Positions 43,319 to 53,030 of a stretch of DNA of 64,000 nucleotides are shown in pieces. How positions within the stretch are numbered: the stretch's first letter is position 1; each line of letters starts with the position of its first letter. Origin of the DNA: Jannaschia formosa (GTDB lineage Bacteria; Pseudomonadota; Alphaproteobacteria; Rhodobacterales; Rhodobacteraceae); assembly GCF_003340555.1 (NCBI RefSeq), contig NZ_QPLJ01000009.1, positions 1 through 64,000 of the forward strand, written 5' to 3'. A program made the translations under genes and the position numbers. A model generated the notes under the pieces. That model saw only the letters and a program-made list of their open reading frames with translations, searched no databases and was not told the origin of the DNA.

Positions 43319-44025
43319 ACCAAGCCGACGTGCCGGGCCACCAGGTCCATGTGCTCTTGGTCGACGACGACGAGCGGATCCGGTCCCTGCTCCAGAAGTT
43401 CCTGATGCGCAACGGATACCTGACGACCGCCGCCCGCGATGCGAACCATGCGCGGCGGCTTCTGGCGGGGCTCGACTTCGACATCGCGATCCTCGATGTG
43501 ATGATGCCGGGCGACAACGGCTTCGTCCTCTGCGCCGAGATCCGCGAGACGCGGGAGATGCCGATCCTGCTGCTGACCGCCAAGGGCGAGACCTCGGACC
43601 GGATCACCGGGCTGGAGGCGGGGGCGGACGACTATCTGCCCAAGCCCTTCGAGCCGAAGGAGCTGCTGCTGCGGCTCAAGGCCATCCTGCGCCGCGCGCC
43701 GCGCGGCGGCGGCGCGATGCCGAAGATGCTGCATCTCGGCCCCGTCCGTTATGATCTGGAGCGCGGAGAGCTCTGGCAGGACGGCGCGCCGGTGCGGCTG
43801 ACGGCGACCGAAACCTTGCTGATGCGGATCTTTGCCGAGACCCCGCACGAGGCGGTCAGCCGCAGCACCCTGGTCGAACGCCTGGGCCGCGACGACGGCG
43901 GCACCAACGAGCGCGCCGTGGACGTGCAGATCACCCGCCTCCGGCGCAAGCTGGAGAGCGATCCGAAACAGCCGCGCTACCTGCAGACGGTGCGCGGCGA
44001 GGGCTACATGCTGGCGCCCGACTGA
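43315..44025 (+). CDS. petR: OmpR-family response regulator, PetR-like
   Basis: A 236-residue two-domain response regulator. The receiver has the acidic cluster VDDDER near residue 16, the phospho-acceptor Asp in AILDVMMPGDNGF, Thr in LLTAKGE and Lys in LPKPFEP. The C-terminal winged helix shows RLTATETLL and VDVQITRLRRKLESDP...LQTVRGEGYML. It overlaps the MarR-like petP gene. No sensor kinase is adjacent, so PetR is an orphan regulator or is controlled by PetP directly. Confidence 0.86.
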   Translation: MNQADVPGHQVHVLLVDDDERIRSLLQKFLMRNGYLTTAARDANHARRLLAGLDFDIAILDVMMPGDNGFVLCAEIRETREMPILLLTAKGETSDRITGLEAGADDYLPKPFEPKELLLRLKAILRRAPRGGGAMPKMLHLGPVRYDLERGELWQDGAPVRLTATETLLMRIFAETPHEAVSRSTLVERLGRDDGGTNERAVDVQITRLRRKLESDPKQPRYLQTVRGEGYMLAPD

Positions 44026-44113
44026 GATGGCGGGGCGAGGGGGTGCTGCGCAGGGTCGCGCCGGTCACCCCTCGCGCTCCCCGGCATGATTCCGAAGCAT
44101 CGAAGGAGGGGCC

Positions 44114-45040
44114 ATGACGCTCGTCATCACGCATCCCGACGCCTTGCGGCACGAGAACCCGCCCGGCCATCCCGAACAGGTGGCGCGGCTGAAGGTCGTG
44201 CTGGCGGCGCTGGAAGGGATGGAACTGGACCGCGAAGAGGCGGTCGAGGCGGAGGACGCGGCGCTGCTGCGCTGCCATCCCCGCGACTATCTTGACCGGA
44301 TCGCCGCCGCCGTGCCGGCCGAGGGCTGGGCGCAGCTCGACCCCGACACCTTCCTGTCGCCGGGGACCTGGCGCGCCGCGCGGCTGGCGGCGGGCGCGGC
44401 GGTGCGGGCCGTCGACGCGGTGATGGCGGGCGAGGCGCGCAACGTCTTCTGCGCCATGCGCCCGCCCGGGCACCATGCCGAGACGGCCACGCCCATGGGC
44501 TTCTGCACGCTGGGCAACGTCGCCATCGCCGCCCGCCACGCGCTGGAAGCCCACGGGCTGCAGCGCGTGGCGGTGGTCGACTTCGACGTCCATCACGGCA
44601 ACGGCACGCAGGATCTTCTGTGGGACGAGCCGCGCGCGCGCTTCTGGTCGACGCACCAGATGCCGCTCTGGCCCGGCAGCGGCGCCCCATCGGAAACCGG
44701 GCCGCACGGCACCATCACCAACCTGCCCCTGCCCCCCGGCTCGGACGGCGCGGCCTTCCGCGCCGCGATGGAGCGCGAGATCCTGCCCGGCCTCGACGAT
44801 TTCGCGCCCGAGCTCCTGCTGATCTCGGCCGGGTTCGACGCGCATCGCGCCGACCCGCTGGCGCAGCTGGAATGGGAGACCGAGGATTTCGCCTGGGCGA
44901 CGGAGCGGCTCTGCGACCTGGCCTGGGCGCATTGCGAGGGGCGGGTGGTCTCGTGCCTGGAAGGCGGCTATGACCTCGACGCGCTGGCCGCGGCGGCCGC
45001 CGCCCATGTCGACGTGCTCAGGAGGCGAACCGATGGCTGA
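44114..45040 (+). CDS. Histone deacetylase-family hydrolase
   Basis: A 308-residue zinc-dependent deacetylase of the class II HDAC/acetylpolyamine amidohydrolase superfamily. The active-site tandem HH in RPPGHHAETATPMGFC, the zinc ligands in VAVVDFDVHHGNGTQ (Asp, His) and the Asp of LLISAGFDAHRADPL are all present. In bacteria such enzymes deacetylate small molecules such as polyamines or acetylated proteins. Its stop overlaps xseB by eight bases. Confidence 0.9.
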   Translation: MTLVITHPDALRHENPPGHPEQVARLKVVLAALEGMELDREEAVEAEDAALLRCHPRDYLDRIAAAVPAEGWAQLDPDTFLSPGTWRAARLAAGAAVRAVDAVMAGEARNVFCAMRPPGHHAETATPMGFCTLGNVAIAARHALEAHGLQRVAVVDFDVHHGNGTQDLLWDEPRARFWSTHQMPLWPGSGAPSETGPHGTITNLPLPPGSDGAAFRAAMEREILPGLDDFAPELLLISAGFDAHRADPLAQLEWETEDFAWATERLCDLAWAHCEGRVVSCLEGGYDLDALAAAAAAHVDVLRRRTDG

Positions 45041-45269
45041 CACCCCCGTCAGGAAACTGTCCTTCGAGGAGGCCATCGCCGAGCTGGAGCAGGTGGTGAA
45101 CCGGCTCGACTCCGGCGACGTGCCTCTGGACGAGTCGATCAAGCTCTACGAGCGGGGGGCCGAGCTGAAGGCGCATTGCGAGGCCAAGCTGAACGAGGCC
45201 GACGCCAAGGTCCGCCAGATCACGCTGGACGCGCAGGGCCAGCCGACCGGGACGACCGACCCGCAGTGA
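45033..45269 (+). CDS. xseB: Exodeoxyribonuclease VII small subunit
   Basis: A 78-residue helical subunit of exonuclease VII with the signature LSFEEAIAELEQVVNRLDSG and SIKLYERGAELKAHCEAKL. It binds the large subunit XseA (not in the window). It overlaps the preceding deacetylase gene and the following ispA (GTGA). xseB-ispA-dxs is a common order in proteobacteria. Confidence 0.96.
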   Translation: MADTPVRKLSFEEAIAELEQVVNRLDSGDVPLDESIKLYERGAELKAHCEAKLNEADAKVRQITLDAQGQPTGTTDPQ

Positions 45270-46135
45270 GCTTCGCCGAGGATCTGAAAGCGGCGCAGGC
45301 GGAAGTGCAGCGCGCGCTCGACGCCGCGTTCGCCCCGTTCGACGGGCCGGTGGGCGACGCGATGCGCTACGCGACGCAGGGCGGCAAGCGGCTGCGCGCC
45401 TTCCTGGTGCTGGAATCGGCGGCGCTGTTCGACGTGCCGCGCGCCCGCGCGCTGCGCGCGGCGGCGGCCATCGAATGCCTCCACGCCTATTCGCTGGTCC
45501 ATGACGACCTGCCCTGCATGGACGACGACGACCTGCGGCGCGGCCAGCCCACCGTCCACCGCAGGTGGGACGAGGCGACGGCGGTGCTCGCAGGCGACGC
45601 CCTGCAGACGCTGGCCTTCGAGCTGCTGGCCGACCCCGCCACCCATCCCGATCCGGGCGTGCGGGCCGAGCTGGTGCTCTGGCTCGCCCGCGATGCCGGA
45701 GCGGCGGGGATGGTTCGGGGGCAGGCGCTCGACATCGCGGCCGAGACGGCGGCGGCGCCTCTGACGCTGGAGCAGGTGACGGAGCTGCAGCGGCTCAAGA
45801 CCGGGCGGCTGCTGGAATGGCCCTGCCGGGCGGGGGCGCTGCTGGGCGGCGCGGACCCGGCGCCACTGGTGGAATACGCGGCGAAGCTGGGCCTCGCCTT
45901 CCAGATCGCGGACGACCTGCTGGACGTCGAGGGCGACGCGAAGCTGGCGGGCAAGGCGCTGCGCAAGGACGAAGCGGCGGGCAAGGCAACCTTCGTGTCG
46001 CTGCTGGGCGCCGAGGCCGCGCGCGCGCGGGCCGAGGCGCTCGTGCGGGAGGCGGAGATGTCTACTTTGATTTACACCCCGAAAGGCGCTAATCTCACGC
46101 ATGTCGCCCGCTATGTGGTGACAAGAGACAGGTGA
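45266..46135 (+). CDS. ispA: Farnesyl (geranyl) diphosphate synthase
   Basis: A 289-residue prenyl transferase that condenses IPP and DMAPP to geranyl and farnesyl diphosphate. The two aspartate-rich motifs are [18 protein letters not shown] and [23 protein letters not shown] matches the first conserved block. The GTG at 45266 overlaps the xseB stop (GTGA), and its own stop overlaps or abuts the dxs start, so the group is translationally coupled. Confidence 0.95.
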   Translation: MSFAEDLKAAQAEVQRALDAAFAPFDGPVGDAMRYATQGGKRLRAFLVLESAALFDVPRARALRAAAAIECLHAYSLVHDDLPCMDDDDLRRGQPTVHRRWDEATAVLAGDALQTLAFELLADPATHPDPGVRAELVLWLARDAGAAGMVRGQALDIAAETAAAPLTLEQVTELQRLKTGRLLEWPCRAGALLGGADPAPLVEYAAKLGLAFQIADDLLDVEGDAKLAGKALRKDEAAGKATFVSLLGAEAARARAEALVREAEMSTLIYTPKGANLTHVARYVVTRDR

Positions 46136-46140
46136 CAGAC

Positions 46141-48057
46141 ATGACCGACCAGACCCGCCCCGTCACGCCGCTGCTCGACCGGATCGGCGGGCCCGCCGAT
46201 CTTCGCGCCCTGCCGGAGCGGGACCTGAAGCGCCTCGCCGACGAGCTGCGGGCCGAGACGATCTGGACGGTCAGCCAGACCGGCGGTCATCTGGGCGCGG
46301 GGCTGGGCGTGGTCGAGCTGACGGTCGCGCTGCACGCAGTCTTCAACACGCCGCGCGACAAGCTGATCTGGGACGTCTCGCACCAGTGCTACCCCCACAA
46401 GATCCTGACCGGCCGGCGGGAACGGATGCGGACCATCCGCCAGAAAGGCGGCCTGAGCGGTTTCACCAAGCGCACCGAGAGCCCCTACGATCCCTTCGGC
46501 GCTGCCCACAGCTCGACTTCGATCTCGGCGGCGCTGGGCTTCACCATGGCCCGCGAGCTGGGCGCCGAGGACGTAGGCGACGCCATCGCGGTGATCGGCG
46601 ATGGGGCGCTGTCGGGCGGCATGGCCTACGAGGCGATGAACCACGCGGGCCACCTGAAGAAGCGGCTGATCGTCGTGCTGAACGACAACGAGATGTCCAT
46701 CGCGCCGCCGGTGGGCGCGATGTCTTCCTACCTGTCGTCGCTTTATGCCGGGGCGCCTTTCCAAGAGTTCAAGGCCGCCGCGAAGGGCGCCGTCGGCTTC
46801 CTGCCGCCGCCGTTCCAGCAGGGCGCGCGCCGCGCGAAGGAGATGCTGAAGGGCCTGACCGTGGGCGGCACCCTCTTCGAGGAGCTGGGCTTCAGCTATG
46901 TCGGTCCGATCGACGGCCACGACATGGAAAGCCTCCTGGCCGTGCTGCGCACGGTGAAGGTCCGCGCCGACGGGCCGATCCTGATCCACGCGGTCACGCA
47001 GAAGGGCAAGGGCTTCGCAGAGCATCGTGCCGACCGGGGCCATGCGACGGCCAAGTTCGACCCGAAGACCGGAGAGCAGAAGAAGGCCAAGTCGAACGCG
47101 CCTTCCTACACCAAGGTCTTCGCGCAGAGCCTGATCCAGGAGGCGGCCGAGGACGACCGCATCGTCGCGATCACCGCCGCGATGCCGGACGGCACGGGCC
47201 TCAACCTCTTCGCCGAGCGCTTCCCGGCGCGCTGCTTCGACGTCGGCATCGCCGAGCAGCATGGCGTGACTTTCTGCGCCGGTCTGGCGGCGAGCGGCAT
47301 GAGACCCTTCGCGGCGATCTACTCGACCTTCCTGCAGCGCGGCTACGACCAGGTGGTGCATGACGTCGCGCTCCAGAACCTGCCGGTGCGCTTCGCCATC
47401 GACCGGGCGGGGCTGGTCGGCGCCGACGGGGCGACCCATGCGGGCAGCTTCGACGTGGCCTACCTGTCGAACCTGCCGAACTTCGTGGTCATGGCCGCCT
47501 CGGACGAGGCGGAGCTGCGGCACATGGTGGCCACCGCCGCCGCGCATGATTCAGGCCCCATCGCCTTCCGCTTCCCGCGCGGCGAGGGCGTCGGCTGCGA
47601 GATGCCGGAACGCGGCGTCCCGCTGGAGATCGGCAAGGGCCGCATCGTCCACCGGGGGTCGCAGGTCGCGATCCTGTCCTTCGGGGCCCGTCTGGCCGAG
47701 GTCGAACAGGCGCGCGAACGGCTGATGGCCCGCGGGATCGAGCCCACGGTGGCCGATGCCCGCTTCTCGAAGCCGCTCGACCGCCAGATGATCCTGGGAC
47801 TGGCGCGCGACCACGAGGCGCTGATCACCATCGAGGAGGGTGCGGTGGGCGGCTTCGGCAGCCACGTCGCGCATCTGCTGGCCGAGGAGGGCATGTTCGA
47901 CACCGGGCTGCGCTATCGCTCCATGGTGCTGCCGGACGCCTTCATCGACCAGGCGGGGCCACGCGACATGTATGCGGCGGCCGGGCTCAACGTCGAGGAC
48001 ATCGAGGCGAAGGTGCTGTCGGTCATGGGCGTCAAGGTGCTGAGCCAGCGCGCCTGA
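46141..48057 (+). CDS. dxs: 1-deoxy-D-xylulose-5-phosphate synthase
   Basis: A 638-residue thiamine-diphosphate enzyme that makes DXP from pyruvate and glyceraldehyde 3-phosphate, the first step of the MEP isoprenoid pathway. Seen are [12 protein letters not shown], the ThDP motif [18 protein letters not shown] and NDNEMSI, then [12 protein letters not shown] and [11 protein letters not shown]. The ATG at 46141 is used (GGTGA upstream); a GTG at 46132 overlapping the ispA stop is possible. It gives ispA's enzyme its substrates' precursors. Confidence 0.97.
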   Translation: MTDQTRPVTPLLDRIGGPADLRALPERDLKRLADELRAETIWTVSQTGGHLGAGLGVVELTVALHAVFNTPRDKLIWDVSHQCYPHKILTGRRERMRTIRQKGGLSGFTKRTESPYDPFGAAHSSTSISAALGFTMARELGAEDVGDAIAVIGDGALSGGMAYEAMNHAGHLKKRLIVVLNDNEMSIAPPVGAMSSYLSSLYAGAPFQEFKAAAKGAVGFLPPPFQQGARRAKEMLKGLTVGGTLFEELGFSYVGPIDGHDMESLLAVLRTVKVRADGPILIHAVTQKGKGFAEHRADRGHATAKFDPKTGEQKKAKSNAPSYTKVFAQSLIQEAAEDDRIVAITAAMPDGTGLNLFAERFPARCFDVGIAEQHGVTFCAGLAASGMRPFAAIYSTFLQRGYDQVVHDVALQNLPVRFAIDRAGLVGADGATHAGSFDVAYLSNLPNFVVMAASDEAELRHMVATAAAHDSGPIAFRFPRGEGVGCEMPERGVPLEIGKGRIVHRGSQVAILSFGARLAEVEQARERLMARGIEPTVADARFSKPLDRQMILGLARDHEALITIEEGAVGGFGSHVAHLLAEEGMFDTGLRYRSMVLPDAFIDQAGPRDMYAAAGLNVEDIEAKVLSVMGVKVLSQRA

Positions 48058-48085
48058 CCGCCGCGACCGCCCCCTGAAACGAAGA

Positions 48086-48109
48086 ACGGCGGACCCGAGG
48101 GTCCGCCGT
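48086..48109. terminator. Terminator between dxs and yjbE-like gene
   Basis: A perfect 10-bp stem ACGGCGGACC / GGTCCGCCGT with CGAG loop. It lies between two convergent genes, so it can serve both. Confidence 0.65.
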
Positions 48110-48155
48110 CCATGCCGTCGTCCGGCCCGTCGGCCGGTCAATGGCGCATTAAGGA

Positions 48156-48395
48156 TCAGTCGTCGCCGCCCACGGTCGTCGTCGTGGTGGTCGTCGTCGT
48201 CGAGCCGTCGCCGCTGCCCAGCAGCAGGGCAAGCGCCAGAAGGCCCGCGCCGCCGGCGATGTAGGCCGCAGTGTTGTCGACGCCCGGGCCGATCAGGATG
48301 ACGTCCGCTTCTTCGTCCGTGGCCTCCTGGGCCATGGTGAAGGTCGGCGCCATTGCGATAAGCAGGGCCGCGCTTGCGGCGATCAGCTTGGTCAT
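48156..48395 (-). CDS. yjbE: YjbE/GfcA-like small exported threonine-rich protein
   Basis: A 79-residue protein with signal peptide (LIAASAALLIAMAPTFTMAQ), an acidic spacer, a hydrophobic stretch (YIAGGAGLLALALLLGSG) and nine consecutive threonines at the C-terminus. E. coli YjbE and GfcA have this layout: short, exported and ending in a poly-threonine run. The ATG at 48395 has GGAG nine bases upstream. It is last after yjbH- and yjbF-like genes, though separated by about 150 bases and probably with its own promoter. Confidence 0.75.
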   Translation of the reverse strand: MTKLIAASAALLIAMAPTFTMAQEATDEEADVILIGPGVDNTAAYIAGGAGLLALALLLGSGDGSTTTTTTTTTVGGDD

Positions 48396-48541
48396 TGAGA
48401 AATACTCCATGGGGTGTGCACGTCTTCGTCTCTATGACGGAAGTCGTTTTCATTCAAGCAGTGCGAAACCCATTCATCCTGCGATGCGGCGGAAATAGCG
48501 CCAAACCCCCCATTTCGCCGCCGCGACGCAGCGTCAACCCT

Positions 48542-49231
48542 TCACAACTTCAGCACGCTCAGGTCCAGCGATCCCGCCCTCGGCGAGATCAGCTCGTTCG
48601 ACCGCCGCACCGTCCCGCCCGAATCGACCCAGTAGGTGTTGGCGAAGGGGGGCCCCTCGCCGATGCAGTTCTCGCGATAGACGGTGGCGTCAACGACCGT
48701 CCCGTAGAGGTTCAGCCGCTCGCGCCCCATCGGCCGGACCGAGCAGAGGTACTGTACCGCGACGATCTGGTTCTGGCCGTCGATGTAGCGGTTGATCCGC
48801 TCGACATCCTCGCCGCCACCGCGGCGGAGCGCGGCCGCAAGCGGCGCCACGTCGGCGGTGTGCAGGTCGAAGCCGAACCCGCGCGTGCCGACCAGGATGC
48901 CGTCGCGCCGGAACAGTCCGCCGCCCGAGATGTCGCGCCATTGCTGCGTCCCGCGGTTGACCGCGCGCGGCACCATCGTCAGCCCGGCATCGGCGGCCTC
49001 GACCACGACCAGCAGCAGCGGGGTCGACGACCGCGCCACCAGCGCGGGCGACAGGATCTCGCGCGCGTCGGGGACGGGCTCGCCGCCCGACAGCCCGGCG
49101 AGCCGGGCCTGCAGCGCCGCCAGCAGCAGCTTGTCGTTGGCCGGAGGGGCGTTCTCGGTGCCGCCAGAACAGGCAGCCAGCAGCGCCAGAAGGGGCGCGG
49201 CGATCAGGCGGGTCCATCGGCGCATGGTCAT
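48542..49231 (-). CDS. yjbF: YjbF/GfcB-family lipoprotein
   Basis: A 229-residue lipoprotein (lipobox LLAAC near residue 20) of the YjbF family linked to exopolysaccharide export. The pattern MVPRAVNRGTQQWRDISGGG, then FRRDGILVGTRGFGFDLHTAD, and a late CIGEGPPFANTYWV matches. The ATG overlaps the yjbH stop (ATGA), so the two are coupled. In E. coli the order is yjbE-F-G-H; here yjbH comes first and yjbG is absent. Confidence 0.85.
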   Translation of the reverse strand: MTMRRWTRLIAAPLLALLAACSGGTENAPPANDKLLLAALQARLAGLSGGEPVPDAREILSPALVARSSTPLLLVVVEAADAGLTMVPRAVNRGTQQWRDISGGGLFRRDGILVGTRGFGFDLHTADVAPLAAALRRGGGEDVERINRYIDGQNQIVAVQYLCSVRPMGRERLNLYGTVVDATVYRENCIGEGPPFANTYWVDSGGTVRRSNELISPRAGSLDLSVLKL

Positions 49232-51384
49232 CTCCAGAACCTACCCCACTGCTCGGTCAGGACCGGCGGGGACTGGTCGCGGACCAGCGGATAGAGCCGG
49301 TCGCGCAGGTTCAGCCGCGCGCCGCCATCGCGCTGGACCGGCCGGATCACCACCGCCGAGGTCTCGCGCGTCGGACGCCCGAGCAGCCAGTCGGTCGGGA
49401 TGCGGAGGAAGAAGCCCTTGTCGAAGCTGCCCTCGCCGAATTCCTCGGCGCTGACATTGGTCTTCGTGGCAAAGGCCCCGACCTGCCAGCCGTTCGAGAA
49501 TTCCCGCGTCAGCGTGTAGGTCGCGCCGCGGTCGCCGGCGAGATACTGGCCGACGTCGAGCTGGCTGTAGAAGCGCGCGCCATGGTCGTAATAGGCCGAG
49601 ACGAAGGCCGTCTCGGCATCGAGGTCCTGGAAGCCGAACAGCCCATCGAACTCCCGCTGGCGCACGACGCTCGCCTCGACCCCGATGGCCAGGCGCGAGG
49701 CGACGGGCTTCCAAAGAAGCTCGGCCGAGACACCGCCGAACTGCTCCTCCAGCAGGCCGGCGGAGCCGCGGGCATAGAGGTTCCTGCCGGGCCGGAAGAA
49801 GTAGGCAGCGGTCAGGTAGGGGATGTAGGGATCGTCGGTCTTCAGGAACTCGGGGCCGTTGGTGCGCACCCGCGGCAGCACCGAATTGCTCTGCCGGTTC
49901 GACTCGTCCCGGTTGCCGATCAGCTTCTGGCGGACCTCGCCCCCGAGGATCAGGCCGCGCACCGGCTCCCATTCGGCGGTGGCGGACAGGCCGACATCCG
50001 CGCGCAGCGGGTTGTCCGGGTCGAACAGCGCATAGGCGATGTAGGGTCCGACGTTCCAGCGCAGCCGCGGATAGGCGTCGTCGACATAGCGCCGTCCGTC
50101 GGTGGGCAGGGTCTGCGAATCGACGATGCCCGCGACGGCCAGGGTCTCGGCGGCGCCGTTGGGCCGGTTCTCCAGTGCCTCGATGTCGCTGCGCCGCAGG
50201 ATCACCGCGGCCGAGCCGAGGCTGCGCGTGTTCTCGGGCGTCAGCACCAAGGTCTCGACCGAGGGCGGCAGCGTCGCCGCCATCGCCCGCGCCGCGCGGC
50301 CGATCGCCTGCGCCTGGCTGGAATAGCGCGGGTTGCGGAAGCGGATGTCCACGCGGTCCCCGGTCAGCCGGTAGGAGATCAGCTCCAGCCCCGCCTCGGC
50401 CAGGACGGCGTCCAGCCCCGCGACGACTGGCTGCTCGACCTGCGGCACGCCGACCCAGGCCTCGGACCAGAGGTTCGGCTGCGTCTCGCGCGCGGGGCGG
50501 ATCGCGACCGGCAGCGGCGCGCCCTCCAGCCCGCTGCCCCCGGCCGGCGGCCGCTTGGGATTGAGCGCGAGCTGGATGTTGAAGCCGATCTCGGTGCCGC
50601 CGAGCAGGTAGCCGCCCAGTCGGATGCCGGGAGACGGGTTGTACTCCACGCCGAAATTGAGCGGCGAGTCATGCTCGAAGATCCCGCGCGCCTCTTCCTG
50701 GACGTAGGCGTCCGAGGAATATTCCGCCTTCAGCGTCCAGCGCGCGTTCGGCCGGTATTCCACCCCCGCGAACAGGGCCGCGTCGCCGCGGAACCAACTG
50801 TCGGTCGAGAAGTCGCCGCCGGTGGAGTTCACGTCGAATCGCGGCCGGTCCCGGAAGCGGTCATCCAGGACGGCCAGCGGGTTGGTGAAGCTGCCCTGGG
50901 TGCCGAACCGGCCCCAGCCGATCCCGACGGTCCCCGTGACCTTCGGCCCGAACGTCTTGGAAGCGACGAGATATTCGCCGCTATAGAGACTGGTTCCGCC
51001 GAAATCCTGCAGGCCGACGGTCACGTCCGGGACCCAGCCGCTTTCCTTGAACAGCTGGAACCGGACGTCGAAGCTGCGGTCGTAGGTGCGGATGAAATCG
51101 TTCCCGACCCGCTGGAAATCGGGCAGGGTGGCGTAGCGGAAGACGCCCTGCACGCGCGGCAGGATCTGGAACGACAACTGCACGCGCCCCGCCCCGTTCG
51201 ACAGCAGGTAGAGGCTGGTGACAAGCTCTCCGTCCGGCTGCATCTGGGCGCTGGGCATGTCGATCAGCCCCGGCACGCCGTAGCTGCTGACCGAGCGTCG
51301 GGGCTCGATCTCCTGCGCATGGACCATCGGCGCCAGAAGCCCCGCCGTGGCGAGGCCTGCCAGGATCGTTCTCGTCGCGCGCAT
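49228..51384 (-). CDS. yjbH: YjbH-domain exopolysaccharide outer-membrane protein
   Basis: A 718-residue protein with signal peptide (ILAGLATAGLLAPMVHAQ) and the start SSYGVPGLIDMPSAQMQPDGEL of YjbH/GfcD. Alternating aromatic and polar segments throughout fit outer-membrane beta-strands, and the C-terminal residue is an Arg following Trp-Gly-Arg-Phe-Trp. It should form an outer-membrane channel or cap for polysaccharide release with YjbF. The ATG at 51384 is preferred to a longer frame that lacks a signal peptide. Confidence 0.88.
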   Translation of the reverse strand: MRATRTILAGLATAGLLAPMVHAQEIEPRRSVSSYGVPGLIDMPSAQMQPDGELVTSLYLLSNGAGRVQLSFQILPRVQGVFRYATLPDFQRVGNDFIRTYDRSFDVRFQLFKESGWVPDVTVGLQDFGGTSLYSGEYLVASKTFGPKVTGTVGIGWGRFGTQGSFTNPLAVLDDRFRDRPRFDVNSTGGDFSTDSWFRGDAALFAGVEYRPNARWTLKAEYSSDAYVQEEARGIFEHDSPLNFGVEYNPSPGIRLGGYLLGGTEIGFNIQLALNPKRPPAGGSGLEGAPLPVAIRPARETQPNLWSEAWVGVPQVEQPVVAGLDAVLAEAGLELISYRLTGDRVDIRFRNPRYSSQAQAIGRAARAMAATLPPSVETLVLTPENTRSLGSAAVILRRSDIEALENRPNGAAETLAVAGIVDSQTLPTDGRRYVDDAYPRLRWNVGPYIAYALFDPDNPLRADVGLSATAEWEPVRGLILGGEVRQKLIGNRDESNRQSNSVLPRVRTNGPEFLKTDDPYIPYLTAAYFFRPGRNLYARGSAGLLEEQFGGVSAELLWKPVASRLAIGVEASVVRQREFDGLFGFQDLDAETAFVSAYYDHGARFYSQLDVGQYLAGDRGATYTLTREFSNGWQVGAFATKTNVSAEEFGEGSFDKGFFLRIPTDWLLGRPTRETSAVVIRPVQRDGGARLNLRDRLYPLVRDQSPPVLTEQWGRFWR

Positions 51385-51528
51385 CGTGGAGCCCCCCGCC
51401 GTTGCTCGCCTCGTTATCGGCGGGCGTGCGGGGCTTGGAAAGGGCAAAGGCGCGAATGGGCGGGAATCGTCTTGATCTTGCAACGCCCTCCTCCTTACTC
51501 GGGCGAACCGCCCCGTCCGGACACCGCC

Positions 51529-52311
51529 ATGCCTCCGCCCCGCCTCGCCCTGACCGGCGCCACCGGCCGCGTCGCCCGCCTGCTCCGCCCGTTCCTTCCG
51601 GGCGCGGTCTGGCTGTCGCGCGGCGACGACCTCGCCGCGGTGGCCGGGGCGCGCGCCCTCGTCGCGCTGGCAGGCGTCACGTCCGGCGACGCGGCGGCGC
51701 TGAACGCCAACACCGCCTGCGCGCTGGCGGCACTGGACGCCGCCGCCGCCCATGCGGTTCCCCGGGTCTTCCTGCTGTCCTCAGCGGCGGTCTATGGCCG
51801 CGCGGCGCCCCCGCTCCGGGCCGAGGCCGCGCCCAGCCCTGCCGCGCCCTATGGCGAGGCCAAGGCCGACATGGAGCGGGCCGTCGCCGCTTGGCGCGCG
51901 GCCAACCCGCAGGGGCCGGAGGCGATCTGCCTCCGGCTCGGAAACGTGGCGGGGGCGGACGCGCTCTTCGGCAACCTCGTGCCGGGCGCCGTCCCGGCGA
52001 TCCACGCCTGGCCCGACGGCGCGACCCCGAAGCGCAGCTATATCGGTCCAAGGACCCTCGCCCGCGTGTTCACGACGCTCGCCGACGCGCCGGCCATACC
52101 GGCAATCCTGAACGTCGCCGCGCCCGGCAGCGTCGCAATGGGCGCGCTGGCGACGGCGGCGGGCCATGACTGGACCGCCGCCCCCGCCCCGCCCGAGGCG
52201 CTGCCCGAGGTCCGCCTCGACACCGCCCCGCTGGAGTCGCTCGTCGCCTTTCCGCCCGAAGCGTCCACGCCCGAGGGGCTGGTCGCGGAATGGCGCGAGG
52301 CGCGCGCATGA
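51529..52311 (+). CDS. NAD-dependent sugar epimerase/dehydratase (extended SDR)
   Basis: A 260-residue Rossmann protein starting MPPPRLALTGATGRVARLL, with the nucleotide motif TGATGRVA, the LLSSAAVYG active-site serine region and YGEAKADME giving the YxxxK motif. It is a UDP-sugar epimerase or dehydratase of the extended SDR kind, shorter than GalE. Its stop overlaps the following sugar transferase start (ATGA), so the two supply and transfer the same sugar. It is divergent from yjbH. Confidence 0.82.
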   Translation: MPPPRLALTGATGRVARLLRPFLPGAVWLSRGDDLAAVAGARALVALAGVTSGDAAALNANTACALAALDAAAAHAVPRVFLLSSAAVYGRAAPPLRAEAAPSPAAPYGEAKADMERAVAAWRAANPQGPEAICLRLGNVAGADALFGNLVPGAVPAIHAWPDGATPKRSYIGPRTLARVFTTLADAPAIPAILNVAAPGSVAMGALATAAGHDWTAAPAPPEALPEVRLDTAPLESLVAFPPEASTPEGLVAEWREARA

Positions 52312-52949
52312 CGCCCGGCAAGCGCGCGCTCGATATCGGGCTGGCGCTGTTCCTCGCCGTGATCCTCGCGCCGGTCATCGCCGCGATCGCGATCATGGTG
52401 CTGCGCGGCCGCGACGGCCCCGTCCTCTATGGCTCCGAGCGGATGCGCAGCCCGGCCGAGGGCTTCACGCTGTGGAAGTTCCGCACCATGGCCCCCGCGG
52501 CGGGCGACCAGGGCGTGACCGGCGGCGACAAGACGAACCGGATCACGCCGCTCGGCGCGAAACTGCGGCGCGCCCGCCTGGACGAGCTTCCGCAGCTCTG
52601 GAACATCCTGCGCGGCGACATCAGCTTCGTGGGTCCGCGCCCGCCGCTGCGCCGCTATGTCGAGATGTGCCCGGACCTCTACGCCCGCGTCCTGCGCTCC
52701 CGCCCCGGCGTCACCGGGCTCGCCTCGCTGGTCTATGCCGCCCACGAGGAGCGCATTCTCGCCGCCTGCCGGACGGGCGCGGAGACCGAGGCCGCCTATG
52801 TCCGCCGCTGCGTCCCCCGGAAGGCCGCGCTTGACCTGATCTACCAGCGGAACCGGACGATCTGGCTGGACGTGAAGCTGATCGCCTGGACCACGGCCCG
52901 CTTCATTCCGAGGCGCTGGCGGCCGGAACGCAAGGGTCGCCCGCTCTGA
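52308..52949 (+). CDS. Undecaprenyl-phosphate sugar transferase (bacterial sugar transferase family)
   Basis: A 213-residue phosphoglycosyl transferase with one N-terminal membrane helix (IGLALFLAVILAPVIAAIAI). The catalytic segments LWKFRTM, DELPQLWNILRGD and FVGPRP are present. It moves sugar-1-phosphate onto undecaprenyl phosphate, starting a polysaccharide chain. Coupled to an SDR epimerase and facing the yjb genes, it likely starts an exopolysaccharide or O-antigen. Confidence 0.9.
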   Translation: MTPGKRALDIGLALFLAVILAPVIAAIAIMVLRGRDGPVLYGSERMRSPAEGFTLWKFRTMAPAAGDQGVTGGDKTNRITPLGAKLRRARLDELPQLWNILRGDISFVGPRPPLRRYVEMCPDLYARVLRSRPGVTGLASLVYAAHEERILAACRTGAETEAAYVRRCVPRKAALDLIYQRNRTIWLDVKLIAWTTARFIPRRWRPERKGRPL

Positions 52950-53030
52950 TCCCGGGCCGCGCCCGTCCGCCTGCTCCTCGATCCCGACTCCCGGTCGATG
53001 CGCCCAGTCCCCTCGCGGGGTTACGGATCG

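Noticed and set aside
48271-48498. A plus-strand 75-codon frame antisense to the yjbE-like gene
   Set aside because: It lies opposite a protein with a clear signal peptide and a good ribosome site, and shows no family features.
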